Of a stretch of 64,000 bases of DNA, positions 20,344 through 33,140 are shown piece by piece. The notes beneath the pieces were generated by a model. That model had not been told where the DNA came from. It searched no databases and worked only from the letters and a program-made list of their open reading frames with translations. This stretch comes from Coptis chinensis (Eukaryota; Streptophyta; Magnoliopsida; Ranunculales; Ranunculaceae). Each line of letters begins with the position of its first letter. Within the stretch, counting starts at the first letter, position 1. The stretch spans positions 2,914,001 to 2,978,000 of the forward strand of contig CM027382.1 in the NCBI GenBank assembly GCA_015680905.1, read 5' to 3'. The position numbers and the translations under genes are program-made.

Positions 20344-23276
20344 ATGAACGTAGACAATCTGATAAAATGTCCTCACCCGCGTCTTTCTACAAACGAGGAC
20401 CCACCCACATCTTCCTCATATGCTTCCAAGTTGATGCAACACGCTAGAGATCCTGATGCACTCTTCAGCGGTGGTGGTATCAGGTCTGTTTTTTTTTTTC
20501 CAACGTTCTCTTTCTTGAGATAGTGCAATGGTAACTTATATATATATATTTCATTCATTCAAAGTTGGAATCTTGCATAAAAAGTATACGAAATTAACAC
20601 TTGAAAATGAATGGGCATTTGAATAACTAGTGAAATTTTCATTTTTTAGTACTAAATTTGCTATAGGAACTAAAACCCGCTTTCAATTTGGAGTTTATGT
20701 ATGTATTGTACTAGAATAATTGAGAAGTGATTTAAAATTTTAGCGAAAAATGGCATGTAGGAAGTAGCAAAAGCTTGTTATATGCTTGTGTTGAGAGAGG
20801 GAGAGGGGGCATTTTTGTAATAGGAGCATATGATTAAGGCACTGATGGACTGTGAAATATATAGCAAGAAACTAAATGAGTATTACATCTTTGATACTGT
20901 AAGAAAAATTTATCTGATAAGTTATATGTGTGTTATATGCTTGTAAATGCATTTTGCTTGTGGCATAATTATAATGGACCTAGGCATGAACTCTATACTT
21001 CATAACTAAAAATTGGTTATTGCCAGTCTGATATCTATACAGTTTTGTAATTGAGTTTTGTTTGTTTTTGCTAGTTTTTTAACTGGAAATCGAAATGGAA
21101 GGTTCAGCTATGGATACTCTACTTTCAAGGGTAAAAGGTCATCTATGGAGGATTATTATGAGACAAGGATATCAGAGATTGATGGTCAGATGGTTGCATT
21201 CTTCGGCGTTTTCGATGGTAACCTTATTATTTAATTACCTAACCCTTGTATTGTATTTAATTTCATTATTTTATCTTCAATGAGTTGATCTCAACTGGTT
21301 GTTTTTATGTTTAGCCATTAGCATGTTCTACTGATAAACCATATAACGGGTATATATCCTCTTGTTGTAGAAGCTGGTCTATGTAATAGGTCACTGGTAA
21401 TTGACATTAGTCGCTTCTTGGCTGATTCATATGTTGATTCCTCCTACTTGTTATGCTTTCATTCAGGTCATGGAGGTTGCAGAGCTGCAGAATACCTCAA
21501 GAACAACCTTTTCAAAAATCTGAGCAATCATCCAGAGTTCATGAAAGATACAAAGTCAGCTATTGGTCTGTTGTTGGTGTAAATGCAAACATGCTTTGTA
21601 ACACCTACTTTAGTTACTTTGTGATTTGTTTTATCTAATGCACGAGTTTTCCTGATTGCAGTTGAAGCGTTTAAACAAACAGATTCTGATTATCTAAATG
21701 AAGAGAAAGGACAGGAAAAGGATGCTGGCTCAACGGCTTCAACTGCTGTTCTCCTTGGTGATAGAATTCTTGTTGCAAATGTAGGGGATTCCAGAGTAGT
21801 TGCTTGCAGATCTGGTTCAGGTAGGCTGCTTAATCCATGTGGTTTATATATGAAGTGAGAGTATGACCTTTCAATTTCTTAATTATGACCGTTCAACCAA
21901 GTATTGGTCTTAGCTATCCATATGTTTAAACAGTAATGATTTATGTTCCTTTGCAGCTGTTCCATTGTCTATTGATCATAAACCTGATAGAAGTGATGAA
22001 CGGCAGAGAATTGAACAAGCTGGAGGGTTCATTATATGGGCAGGTAAAATATTTCAGGCCAATTTGTATGCTTGAGCCTGTATGTTTTCATATATTGGGT
22101 GACGATGAAAGAGCTCAGGATTCTCAAAAAACACTTCAGTGATCCTAAGTTAATTGTTGCACCCAAAGAAAAAGGGGAAAAGTCCAACTGCATGCATGAA
22201 CTGAGCAGATAGTTGAACCGTATTATACATCTTCGCACTTGCTACAGAAGTTAATAAAACCTGATGTCATCTGAGATTCCAAATCATTATTATGCTTGAG
22301 ATTATTTTTATTACTATTCTGTCCTTAAAAAGGTTATGATTAATAGCGTATGTACTTTTAGATGCTCAGAATATGATTATGTAGGTAAATAGATTAGGAT
22401 ATGATTATGTTCAGTTCACACTTCACAGCAGTTGATAAAGGATTAAAATGTTACGTGCCTTAGACTGAACTTATAGAACATATAGCCGTAAATAAAACAT
22501 TTGCGTTGGTATTTTGTCATCCCATAAATAGCAAATATGTTAATCTTCTAAGTTCTAAATTCAAAGTATTAAACTTTTTCAGGGACATGGCGGGTTGGCG
22601 GTGTCCTTGCCGTGTCTCGTGCATTTGGGGACAAATTACTTAAGCCTTATGTTGTTGCAGATCCTGAGATTCAGGTACTTAAATGGATCCCCTTCAAGTT
22701 CTTTTACTTTATTTCCACCTATATAGGAGGCTGTTAATAGAGAGAATGGCCTTCTCATCATCTAAGGACGCACCTTTAAAATACATCCCTGTATGTTCAA
22801 GCCAAATAGCCCACAACTCCACAAAAGGACCAAAAGGAAGAAAGGTCCATCAGCCAACCAGGACTCACGTAATACAATTTTTTGCCCCAAATGAACAGAG
22901 GAATGCACAAAAAATATGGACTTTTTACCTAGTTATTTGGTTGTCTCGTTTGTTCTCATACTTAGGAAGAAGAAATTGATGGTGTGGAATTCCTAATTAT
23001 TGCAAGTGATGGACTTTGGAACGTAGTGTCAAATAAAGTAAGTGGTTCATTAGTTGTTATTTCCTTTTTTATCAATTGGAATATATTTTTATCTATACTA
23101 TTACGGATTTTGGATTTAATATTTTGGGAGTCTGTATCATCTGTCAGGATGCTGTGGCATTAGTGCAGAACATATCAGATGCGGAAGCAGCATCAAGAAA
23201 ACTTGTACAAGAAGCTTACGCTCGAGGGAGCTCCGATAATATTACTTGTATTGTTGTCCGATTTGAGAATTCGTGA
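20344..23276 (+). CDS. Protein phosphatase 2C, eight exons
   Basis: Mn/Mg-dependent Ser/Thr phosphatase, most like the Arabidopsis PP2C family clade that includes At1g43900. Exons: 20344-20483, 21075-21217, 21467-21565, 21662-21820, 21957-22043, 22583-22674, 22966-23037, 23148-23276. All introns are GT-AG, phases agree, and the total is 921 nt (306 aa). Motifs in order: [16 protein letters not shown] (58-73), FGVFDGHGG (90-98, metal-binding Asp94), [12 protein letters not shown] (150-160), [48 protein letters not shown] (Asp255) and [11 protein letters not shown] (Asp294). All catalytic residues are present and no stop interrupts it. ATG 20344 is chosen because the protein then starts near the usual family position. 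The in-frame ATG at 20209 is an alternative. Cytosolic or nuclear location is inferred from the lack of a signal peptide. Confidence 0.93.
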
Positions 23277-24167
23277 GTAGACATTTTGGTGATGTGTTTT
23301 TTATCATTGCATTGTTTGTTGTATTTCAAAGTAAACTTATTGGATTTGCATGCTCCTGAAAGTTGGGGTTTTGGATGAAATTATTAAAGCACATTAAGCT
23401 ATGGTATATTTCTGGAAAAATGTGTGGTTAAGTAAAATCGAGGGAGTGAAATAATCTGTTTTATATCCAATTGCGGTATCCTTGTGTACAAAACACTTGT
23501 TCGAGTTGAGTCATTGAGTTCTCCAATTAACTTGATGAGACCAATTATATGATTACAACTATATAGGAAATCTGAATATGAAACTTAAAATAAATTATAG
23601 TGTTGATATTAATATGATTGAGACCATATGGATTCCATTTTCGTTGTTCTAGTCCTGCTTATCTTTATCTCTGGCTTTCTGTTTGATATCACAGGTGTTG
23701 AAGCCCTTCAAAAGGATCACATTGATAGGAGAGACACTCATTGATTGACGGAAATTCCGCAATCTGGTAATTACCCAGTTTATGATGTTTGAAGTTTAGA
23801 TGCTAAATTTTTTAATGGGCATAGTTTGTATCTGATTGTGTCCGATGTTCTGTTGTGTGGCATCCACACAATTCAGAAGTGTAATTTGTATTTCAAGAAA
23901 AACACAAATTACACTTGCAGGGAATATTACATTTTATAGAACAGTGTAACATTTTAGAGAAGTTGATCTCCATCTTTATCAACTTAGCATGATTTTAACA
24001 GAAGTCTGAAAATGCTTAAATTGAAAGAGTTAAGGTTGATTAAGAAAAATCCAGAATTCATCTTCTGGAGTGTAGCTGGGGCGCTAATTGGTGTTGGTGT
24101 TGGTGTCGCATAACCCGTTGTAGCAGCTCCAAGAGACGTACTAATTAAGCTAGTTGGCGGTTATACC
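23277..24167 (+). other. PP2C 3' region, possible UTR intron
   Basis: The stop codon overlaps a good donor (C|GTGAGT at 23272-23277) and an acceptor CACAG lies at about 23690-23694, so a stop-proximal intron is possible. Either way the protein ends after the Ser codon or one residue later. Around 24010-24160 a plus-strand frame reads WSVAGALIGVGVGVA then a stop and PVVAAPRDVLIKLVGGY. It looks coding-like but I cannot assign it. It is cut by the hAT insertion. Confidence 0.4.
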
Positions 24168-27100
24168 TAATGTTGTCAACTCCTAAATCGAAATGGGAAT
24201 CGTTTTCCATTTTTACCGAATCGTAAATCGTATCGAGTTGTAAATCATAAGATTCAAGCCATATTATATTTAGGGGTTGTAAATTTTTTACATATATGAA
24301 TATACCATAAGAAAACTACTAATCACTTGTTTTTTCTTATTTGCACAACACTTGAAGAGTTAGAGAATAGTTCTTCCATCATTCACAATGGATATAGGCA
24401 CATAGAGACCATTCCATCAAATCATCAACAACAAAGATAGTTTATTTTAACAAAAAAAATTTATGTGTTATTGAAACTAGTGTTGTAATGCTATTGTAGC
24501 CAAAAGAATATATCATTGTAATTAAATTAGATTCTTCAAAGATCTTTTCAATTACTTCTTCGCAATGATATAACAAGTTTTTATCACCAAGTCTCACAAA
24601 AAACAACAAAACAAGAGTTTGAGAAGACAATCTCTACCATAGACATAGAGTATTTTCTTTTTAAAACCACAAAAACATACTACTAAGTTAGACTTAAATA
24701 ACCATAAGTCATAGCACACTCAAAATTATAAAAGACGCTAATCATCAATTCCCAATTTATATATTTTTCAATCATCATCCATGCTAGACACATCCTCCTC
24801 GCTTTCGACTCCATCATCATCATCATCATCATCTTCACTTGTGTCTTCTTTCTCCTTTTCAACTTCTTGGACTTTCCCCTTTCCTTTATCTTTCAACTTT
24901 AAATCTCTCGGCCCTATAAAAAGATTAGAAATGTTTCATTACTTAAAAGAACATTGTAAGAAAGACTTAAATAGGAAATTTTACACTTTTTTACCTCTCT
25001 TTTTCTTCTTTGAACTTTCCCCAACCTCAAAGTATTCATGCACATCCATCTATGAATTATCGGTGGGAAGACACGGTGTTTTTTTTTTCCGTGATCCATT
25101 CATCATCCGATTCCATATCCTCCAAAGAGATTGGATCATAAGAGTCTCGGTCTCCATTCTCAACTCTTGTCTCTTGCCTAGCTTCCAATAGAAGATTGTA
25201 CTTTACATACACCAAGTTACTAAGTCTTTGTTGCTCTAATCGATTTCTCTTCTTCGAATGAGCCTTAAAATGTACAAAACCATTATGAAACATAGAGACT
25301 AAAAGATAGCTAAATGCCTATTGAAACACTTAATAAGTTTGGCTCTCACTTACATGATCAAAGCCACTCCAATTTCTTTCACAACTGGTGGCACTACAAG
25401 TACAACTCAAAATGTGAATGACTAAAGTTTGAAGTTCCGAGCAACTCTCTCCATAAGTGTCCTACCATAATGCCGGTTGCTTCTTATCCCTCAATTGAAT
25501 AGCCATGACACTACCAAACAAGTCTTCCGCATTGTGAAACTTCTCAAGTTGTCTATCTACCTTCAATCTCATTTGAGTTGGTGGGCACTTAATTTCAATG
25601 CATTGGATGAGACCTTTTTTAACTTCATGGTCGGCTAGAAAGGTAGGTGAATAATGAAATCTAAAAAAAAAGTATGCAACAAAATCCAAATAAGTGTTAA
25701 CATAAGAAAAAACATTACCTTGTGCATTAAAACAAATATAAGTTAAGTAGTTAACTTATGTTGGATTAAGATAATATGCCGCCGCATGGAGAGGCTTATG
25801 CAATTGATAGTTCCACCTCTTTAGAACAATTTCCAAAACATCATAACATCTACTTACTACTCCCTGGAAGTTGTTCAAAATCTTTTCTCTTGCTTTGTCC
25901 ATTGCCTCATAAATGTAACCCATGGCAGGCTTGGCATCCCCATCGACTAGTCTCAATATTTTCATTAAGGGAAGTACACACTTGAGGCAATACTTGATGG
26001 CATCTCAAAGTCAAGTAATTAGTTGCAAACCTTGTAACTATGGGTCTAAGTAACTCTCTTCCTTTTGTACACTTCCTCATCTTGTTTAGAACCCATCCAT
26101 GCCTATATATAAACACCGTTATTTTCCTTGCTTTTGAGATAGTATTAACATGTGTAGGTAACTCACCAATATCTTGAAGCATTAAGTTCAAGCAATGGGC
26201 GGCACATGAGTTCCAAAATATTTACTTCCTTTTTTCCATCAACACTGCACCTGCACTAACATAAGCCGAAGCCCCATCAGTTACCACTTGTACAACATTC
26301 TCATCTCCAATTTCTTCAATAACACCATCTAAAAGCTCAAAAAGATAATCCCCACTCTGAGTCTCATCCGAAGTGTCAATAGATTTGAGAAAGAAAGTCT
26401 CTTTGGGACTATTGACAAGAAAGTTTGTGATTGATCGATTCTTTCCATCCACCCATCTGACATAATGGTACACTCTTTTAGATTCCATTCTTTCTTGTGC
26501 TTTCCCATCAAGTCCATTTTAATTCTATTCACTTCTCTCACTAAGAATGTTGTCCTCGCCTCATGGTAACTAGGTGGTTTAAATCCATTCCCAAACTTAA
26601 CAACATTTTGCAACATCTTGATAAAATAGTGATTCTTGACCAAATGGAATGGAAGAGCATTAGCATGCAACATCCTAACTACATCCACACAAAGATCATC
26701 TCTATTTTGCTTCTTCCAAATAGAATTCAAGGTAGTTGTAGTACCACTTGATTTCTTTCTTGATGGTTGAAACCTTTGAGCAAAAGCATCTAAAGCAAGT
26801 TTCCTTTTCTCACCTACAAATTCCGCACCCCTTTCTTCATCTCCACCATCATACTCATCACCTAACAATTGCTTTTTCATCTTATTTTCCTTTAACAACT
26901 TAAAGAAAAACTCTTTTACACCACTTTCAACTTTAGCACATGCAACAACATTTTCACGAGTATAAGCTAAATGATGTTTAATTCTAAAATTACCTCCGGA
27001 GTACTCTTTCCCACAATAGTTGCACTTAAGTTTTGCTTTTTTCCCATCACCCACCTTAGTGCAATGTTTCCATGTAACATCATTTTGGGTTTCTTTCTTT

Positions 27101-27840
27101 TTCTTAGCCATGTTCAAATAGAAAACTAAAGTAGTAAAGAAAGAAAGTAAGAAAAGAAACTTTGAACTTCACCTTAAGAGAAATGTTGAAAGCTTTGGAG
27201 TATGAGAAAGTAGAAACCCTAAGAGAAATCTCCAAATCTCCATTCTACACTTATAATACTCTAAAAATTATTATATATGTGTGGAATGGAGACATAATGG
27301 TCGAAATTTAAAAGACTGAAATTTGGTTTAAAAATGGGTGAAATTGGTATAATTTTCGGAATAGAATATGGGCTTGGACCTGACCCAGGTCTTATTAGGT
27401 TGGGTTGGACTTAACCCAGGTCCATATAACCTATATAACCCTTCGTCAACAAAAGAAAGAAAAAATTGAGGAGGAGAGTTCAGACATAGTCGAAAAAAAA
27501 GAAAAGAAAGGAGAATAGAAGAAGAAGAAAAAGAAGAGTTAGAATTGTATGAAAACTTTACCTGTTAAGTTCTCTGATTTCTTTCTATCTTCTCTTTTCT
27601 TTTTTCTTCTTTTCTTGATCTGTTGCTGATTACCTATTGTTGTGTTTTTTTAATCGAAGGAATCGTTATTATTTCCTATTCGTACGATTTTGCGATTCGA
27701 ATCCCCATTTTTTACCGATTCCTGTCATCAACAATTTACTAGTACAATTATGATCTATTGAGTTACGACTCGAGTTTTGATCTATTGAGTTACGACTCGA
27801 GTCGATTCAAGTCGAGAATCATACGACTTTGATAACACGA
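24168..27840 (-). mobile_element. hAT DNA transposon, decayed autonomous copy
   Basis: An exact 8-bp duplication GTTATACC (24160-24167 and 27841-27848) flanks the element. Its imperfect inverted ends read TAATGTTGTCAACTC and, on the other strand, TCGTGTTATCAAAGTC. It encodes a BED-finger hAT transposase on the minus strand. The subterminal zones are rich in AATCG/CGATT repeats, as expected for transposase binding sites. A (CAT)n microsatellite lies at 24807-24829. Confidence 0.92.
25057..27117 (-). pseudogene. hAT transposase
   Basis: Met 27117 begins a BED-type zinc finger (KLKCNYCGKEYSGGNFRIKH, residues about 28-48, with a later HHLAYTRENVVAC). A DUF659-type core follows (PFHLVKNHYFIKMLQN; CTIMSDGW; then VVTDGASAYVSAG at 26260-26300). 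The frame shifts near 26450, stops at 26222, then resumes in pieces at 25907-26191 (LNLMLQDIGELPTH), 25756-25965 and 25057-25293 (SKKRNRLEQQRLSNLVYVKYN), reaching the region of the hAT dimerisation domain. Multiple disruptions mean no active transposase. Confidence 0.9.
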
Positions 27841-27848
27841 GTTATACC

Positions 27849-29048
27849 CTTTTGTAAAAGTATGAGAATGTGTTTACATCTTTCAGTTATATTGCTGTTT
27901 TTTCATCGAATTTATTATTATTATTATTTTCATCATTGTTATTATTACTTTTGTTGTTATTATTATTATTATGTGCGAAAAAAGTGAGTTCATATCTATT
28001 CATTCTGAGAAGTGCAACTTCGATTTCATGTACTTCTTGAACCAAAATTTGCAGGCTCATAGATGTCAACCAAAACCTAGTACAGAACGCACCCCCATGA
28101 CCATCAACTTCTTTGTTCACATTCTGCCTTGAGCGCTTCCATACCATATTCAGTTGCTTTTACCGGCGAGATAGCTTATGTATCGCAGAAGTTATATCAC
28201 CACGTCCTAATATCCTTATTTGTTGTGTATATATTCATACCCAATTGTGGAAAAAGATGGAAAAATAACTGCCACTTGAGAAATGCAAAATGCAATATGA
28301 ATGCTAGCATTCACGAAGTAACTCAAGTCTTGGTGCATATAAGGTGCTAAACGCTTGTTTTGACCTTAGAGGCTTAGACAGGCTATTGAAATCACGGACC
28401 AAGCTGGTCACTGTGGAGCATGGATGAGGGCACTTAATCGGCTGAGAGGAAACTGTGCAACTTTGGTGGCAAACTTGAGACCATTGCTCGGTTAGATCTT
28501 ATTTGCACCATGCCTGTAAAGCATATGCAAGAGTTGTAATATCTTCGAATTCACCAAGGAGACTTGGGGAAACTTAACTAGCCAACTAGGAATATGGTTT
28601 ATAACTTTCCGATTTCACTTTGATGGAACACACTTACGCCATAATAGGTAAATTTTGCCTTTCAATACAAAGCAAGGCTGCTCGATGTTTATGTAAGAAA
28701 CAGTAGTAGAGATGTATGAAACCAGTGTCGTAATATCATAAAACAAATAACGGAACAAGGTCTAAATGTAGAAAATTTACCTGTGTTTTCTGGTAGGTAG
28801 CTGATCCTGTCATGATTCTTTACCATCTTTGAGATGGGAACATCAGTACCATCACTTGATTCATGCATTTGAACGACTAATAGGACCACACAAAGTATTT
28901 GATTTTTGATATTAAGTAAAAGTAAATAAAGATTTTATAAATGTAGGAAAAAGATAACAGTGGAATGAAATAATGGGGAACTGCAGCTGAATTCCATATA
29001 TAGTCTGACTGCGAAGTATTATCTATTTGAAGTAAATCAAGGGAAAAT
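27849..29048. other. Intergenic DNA with ATT microsatellite
   Basis: A (TTA)n-like tract lies at 27910-27971. Short minus-strand stretches at 28010-28147 (TRFWLTSMSLQILVQEVHE) and 28380-28490 look weakly coding-like but cannot be assigned. No complete gene is seen. Confidence 0.5.
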
Positions 29049-29690
29049 ATTTTTTTTTAATAAAGATAGTTATTTATTTATTGCATAACAATGCGAGAGG
29101 TGGACACACCCTGCATATCGCGTTTTAAGCTATTTACAACAAACTGTGGTGGTCTCATCTACCAAGCTGAACATAAGGATGGTAAGGAAATAAACATATT
29201 CGCATTTACATCATCCCTATGTATATTAGGATTTGCCCACCATTGTTGATTAGCAGCAAGGTTGGTCGCCCATTTAGTAAATGCATCAGCTACAAAATTC
29301 ACTTCCATGTAATTCTACAATATCATGTACTCATCTATCATCGTAATCGTGTCTCGTATATCGTGTACCACGGATTCGATAGCCTTCGGTACTCTAGTTT
29401 CCATTTCTGAGATAACTTGATGCACATATTTTGAATCTGATTCAATTATAATTTTATGGAAATTTAAGCAGTGCAACTTTGAGTCCAATCCATACAGCAG
29501 AGAATTCAACAACCATAGCATAAACTACTGGGTAGTGCCGCTCCAAATAAGAAATTTCCATCCTCTCCTCGAAATACACATCTAGAACCTGCAAGTCCAG
29601 AGCACCCAAAGCTGAGCCATCTGTATTTAGTTTGACCCAGTGTTGCCAAGGAGGAGTCCAAGCAATATACATATGGTTGTGCACAATTTA
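29049..29690 (-). pseudogene. LINE RNase H (RVT_3) relic
   Basis: Minus-strand frames at 29454-29684 and 29315-29521 read PPWQHWVKLNTDGSALG, then EFSAVWIGLKVALL, then KIIIESDSKYVHQVISE, the N-terminal strands and acidic residues of the RNase H domain in plant LINE-type ORFs. A frameshift joins the two pieces. The T-rich stretch at 29050-29057 on the plus strand would be the eroded poly(A) end. A 24-bp direct repeat (29672-29695 and 29747-29770) follows upstream. Confidence 0.75.
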
Positions 29691-29879
29691 CACAACTCTA
29701 AGGGAAAAGACTTGAACTTGGAGGAGGCGTTGGATTAAAAAGATATTATGGTTGTGCACAATTTACACAATTTATAGATTCACATATCTAGATCGAGGTA
29801 TGGCTTACTAACTTGTGAACTGTTCAAATCTGTTTACGATTTTGTAAAAATTGTGGGAGACTAAAATGGATAACTCTAA

Positions 29880-30419
29880 GAGCATCATCAATGTGTTGTT
29901 AAAAAAAATTGTGACGCATCAATTTTCGTTGATCAAAATTGCTATAATCGTGTCAAGTACCAATGCATTTTCACAAAAATTCTAGTTTCTATTTCGGACA
30001 AGAATACTTGTCCCGTTCTAATTTGAATTTGTTTTAGACGGCAAAAGTTGTCCCTTCCTAATCTAAACAATTTTTTTTTAAACGCGTTTTAATTTGTTAT
30101 TAAAAAAATATTGAAAAAGTTCTGAACGGCAAAACTTGTCCTTTCCAACATCTTGGGCCCATACAAAATCGAACCGTTTTAATTTTTTAATTAAAAAAAA
30201 TAAAAAAATTATGGATGACAAAACTTGACCCGTCCAACATGTGGACGGCTAAAGTTGTCCCGTGCGAGTGGCTGTTAAATTTTTGAGTACTTTGGTCGAG
30301 AATTTGACAATTGTTGGGATAAAAACGGGTGTTTGGCAGCGCGTTGGTGAACGAAATTGCCAAATAAATTTCTATCTGTCACATTAGAAATGGGATATAA
30401 CAGCGCGTTGATGATGTTC
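29880..30419. mobile_element. Tourist-like (PIF/Harbinger) MITE
   Basis: A 540-bp element has inverted ends GAGCATCATCAATGTGTTGTT and GAACATCATCAACGCGCTGTT (opposite strand) and a TAA duplication at 29877-29879 and 30420-30422. The interior carries repeated motifs of the form GACGGCAAAAGTTGTCCC (about 30035, 30125, 30205, 30241). It has no coding capacity. Confidence 0.88.
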
Positions 30420-30721
30420 TAACATTCGTGGACGTTAATCTATATGCAAACCGTGGGCGTGGCTATAAAAATTAAGAAATTAACATTGCGGCCGGTATTA
30501 AGTGGAATTGATGATTCCAAGCGAGGTTTGATAAATTATGCAATATGCTACTCATGTTGGGAAATGGGTTAAATGCATGAAAAGAATTTGTCTTAAGAAA
30601 TCACATTTTTGAGACGAGTTCTCTTTATGAAATTATGGAGTGCCTAGTTGGGATGTAATAGTCCCTTGTGTTGGATTCTTCTAGGTATCCATAACTCCGT
30701 AAGCATGATTGGACTGGAGCC

Positions 30722-31687
30722 TAGGGATGTAAATGGGGGCGGGTTTGCCATCCCCATCTCTATCTCCAATTTCGATTTTATTTCCCATACCAGCCCCGTA
30801 TGGGTATTGGGTCCCCATACCCACCTATTCCCCCATTAACCTACTTTGACAAAAAAATAAAAATAAAAATCATGACTTATACTCATCATACTTATCTAAC
30901 AAAGTAATTGTACTCAAAAATTTTAGATCATTTAATAAAAACTAATAAGCTTTCACAATAGTCTAAGTAGTAAATTGAATTTGCAAATACAAAAACTATA
31001 TTCTATCTCAATAATATCTAAGTCTAAGTATCTAACCAATAATATATTTTTTATAGCATAAAGTGGTTTCTAGTGGTTTGAGGGTTACTTTTCTATAAGA
31101 CGAGTCTTGTGTTCAACTTGTATACAATACAAGGAAATTAAAAAAATATATAAATAAAAAATACATACATACATACATACATAATCGGGTCGGGAGTGCC
31201 CCATACCTGCCCCATTAAGGTCGGATCCCCATAGAGCCCCGTACCCATGGGCATAGTACAAAATATCAGGATATGGGTATTTATCGATATTCAATTTCTA
31301 GATATGTATCGTGGATATATCCCCCTCTTTGGAGATATTTGATATTGTTTCACATGCAAATATCGTGGATATATCCAAAATATTGATAAATATCATAGAT
31401 ATTGTGGATATTTTTTAATATATCATGATATATTATTTATATTTATTTGAAATATAATGGTAAATATTAAATAAAATTATTATATATACAAAATATCGCC
31501 AAATATCTCAAAATATCGCAAATATCGCAAATATTATCGAAATATCACCGATACTTGCAGTCGTATATATCTCTGAACATATCGTGATATTTATATATCT
31601 TTTTCTTAAATCTGGATAGATATTTCCAAATATCGCGATATATTGAGATATTTTGTACTATGCCCATGGGTAATATTTACATCACTT
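30722..31687. mobile_element. hAT-type MITE interrupted by a second MITE
   Basis: The left end TAGGGATGTAAATGGGGGCGG and right end TTACATCACTT form an imperfect inverted pair. The interior alternates GGGTATGGGG/CCCCATACCC-like words common to this plant MITE class. It is split at 31251 by another MITE. No clear 8-bp duplication is visible outside (CTGGAGCC against GTGGTTTG), so the exact ends are uncertain. Confidence 0.65.
31252..31662. mobile_element. Nested MITE with palindromic 8-bp duplication
   Basis: Inverted ends CATAGTACAAAATATC (31252-31267) and its perfect complement GATATTTTGTACTATG (31647-31662) bound a 411-bp AT-rich interior full of ATATC/GATAT words. CCCATGGG occurs on both sides (31244-31251 and 31663-31670), giving an 8-bp, self-complementary duplication consistent with a hAT-like element. 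It is non-coding. Confidence 0.85.
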
Positions 31688-32212
31688 GTGGTTTGTTTCA
31701 ATATTTTACATGTGTAGGGTACACGGTACACACCCCTTAATGAATTTTTTTGATTTGGTGAGATACATGATTAATTGCCTAGGAAGTTTTCATTCTGTAC
31801 AATTTTTGGTCGTTTTTTTTAAAGTGTTTTTAACTCGATTGTTTTGTACTGTTGATCACGGTCTATTCCTCTTAGTTTAACTCCATAGAAAAACTCTGTT
31901 CTTGTTAGATGTTTTTAAGAATGCCACTTCTAATTTTCAAACAACTTAAAACAAAAAGGAAATGAGGCAATTTTCTCTTAAACATAATTAGTTACTCTAT
32001 TAGCAATACTTTTTTTAACACATGTTTTGTAAAGTTTTGGTTTCTCTGTGACAGAAAAATATCATTATCATGTTTTATATAATGTGCTTCACAATTTCAT
32101 TCCAAATTGATAAAACCTTCGGTGTAATACCTGGAGGGAATTCGAAACATAAGCAATCTCAATTCTTACCGGAACTAGAATACTAAAAGCTCAAGAAAAT
32201 CAGTTTCTCTAA
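31688..32212. other. Intergenic, nothing recognised
   Basis: AT-rich single-copy-looking DNA between two MITEs. I see no open frame with family landmarks, no RNA gene and no notable repeat. Confidence 0.5.
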
Positions 32213-32674
32213 GAGCATTCTCAATGCAAGTCAGTATTTTTCACCTCTACGTAGGCTCAATTTCTCCTATTTGTTACTGTTTTGGTGAAAAACAAGGTGA
32301 GAGTGCTCATTATATATGTGACTTTGAATCTCGGACGGAATGTTTGATTCTGTCTGAATGTAAAAATCGAAAAAACAGCTGGACGGAATGAAACATTCCC
32401 TCTGAAAAAAAAAAAACCCGAAAAAACACGCGGGACATTCACATTCCGTCCAGAAAAAAAAACTGAAAAAATATAAAAAAAACACATGAGACGGAATAAA
32501 AGGTTCCGTCCGAAGTTCACAACTCAACAACTATCTCGGTAGTAATTGCTACTCTCGTTTTGACTTAGTGACAAGTGATCGACTTTGTAACCCTTGCATT
32601 GGGCAAGGGTTTTTTGATAAAAAAGGATGAAAATTGTCAATTTCTCTCAATACTGATTTGCATTGGGAATGCTC
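32213..32674. mobile_element. Tourist-like MITE, copy 1 of a family
   Basis: The ends GAGCATTCTCAATGCAAGTC and (opposite strand) GAGCATTCCCAATGCAAATC are flanked by TAA at 32210-32212 and 32675-32677. The interior has several GGACGGAATG-type words. It shares the interior order with the copy at 58856-59290, so both are members of one family in the same orientation. Confidence 0.9.
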
Positions 32675-33140
32675 TAATGAAGTTAGTAATATATCATGAT
32701 CAAAATTAAGCAAGTGAGGAGAAAAAGCATGACATACTTGGAAGTTGGAATGCTCCGGATATTGGAGTCAGAAACAAGGTTAATGATCCATCAGAGTATC
32801 AGACCTGAATGGTTTTCGTGAAATTAAAGGAAACATCACTTTACTAAGCCATAAAGACGGGATTTCTTAAGAACCAGACAAAGCATATTCTCATATGGTC
32901 TAAAGACATGAATTGAAGTTAAACCTTTACAGGTATGTTTCAAGATTTTTGTGATCCCCCTAATCCTGTGTCCTGTATTTTGCATCTAAACCTTATCTTT
33001 TTTTTTTATGGTGACATCTAAACCTTATCAAAGTTATATGAGTGAAAACTCAATATGAAAACACGTATATTTGACAAGAAGAAGCAAACGTCTATAATTC
33101 ACTACTACAATGAGTGTCAAACAACACTTATATGTACTAA

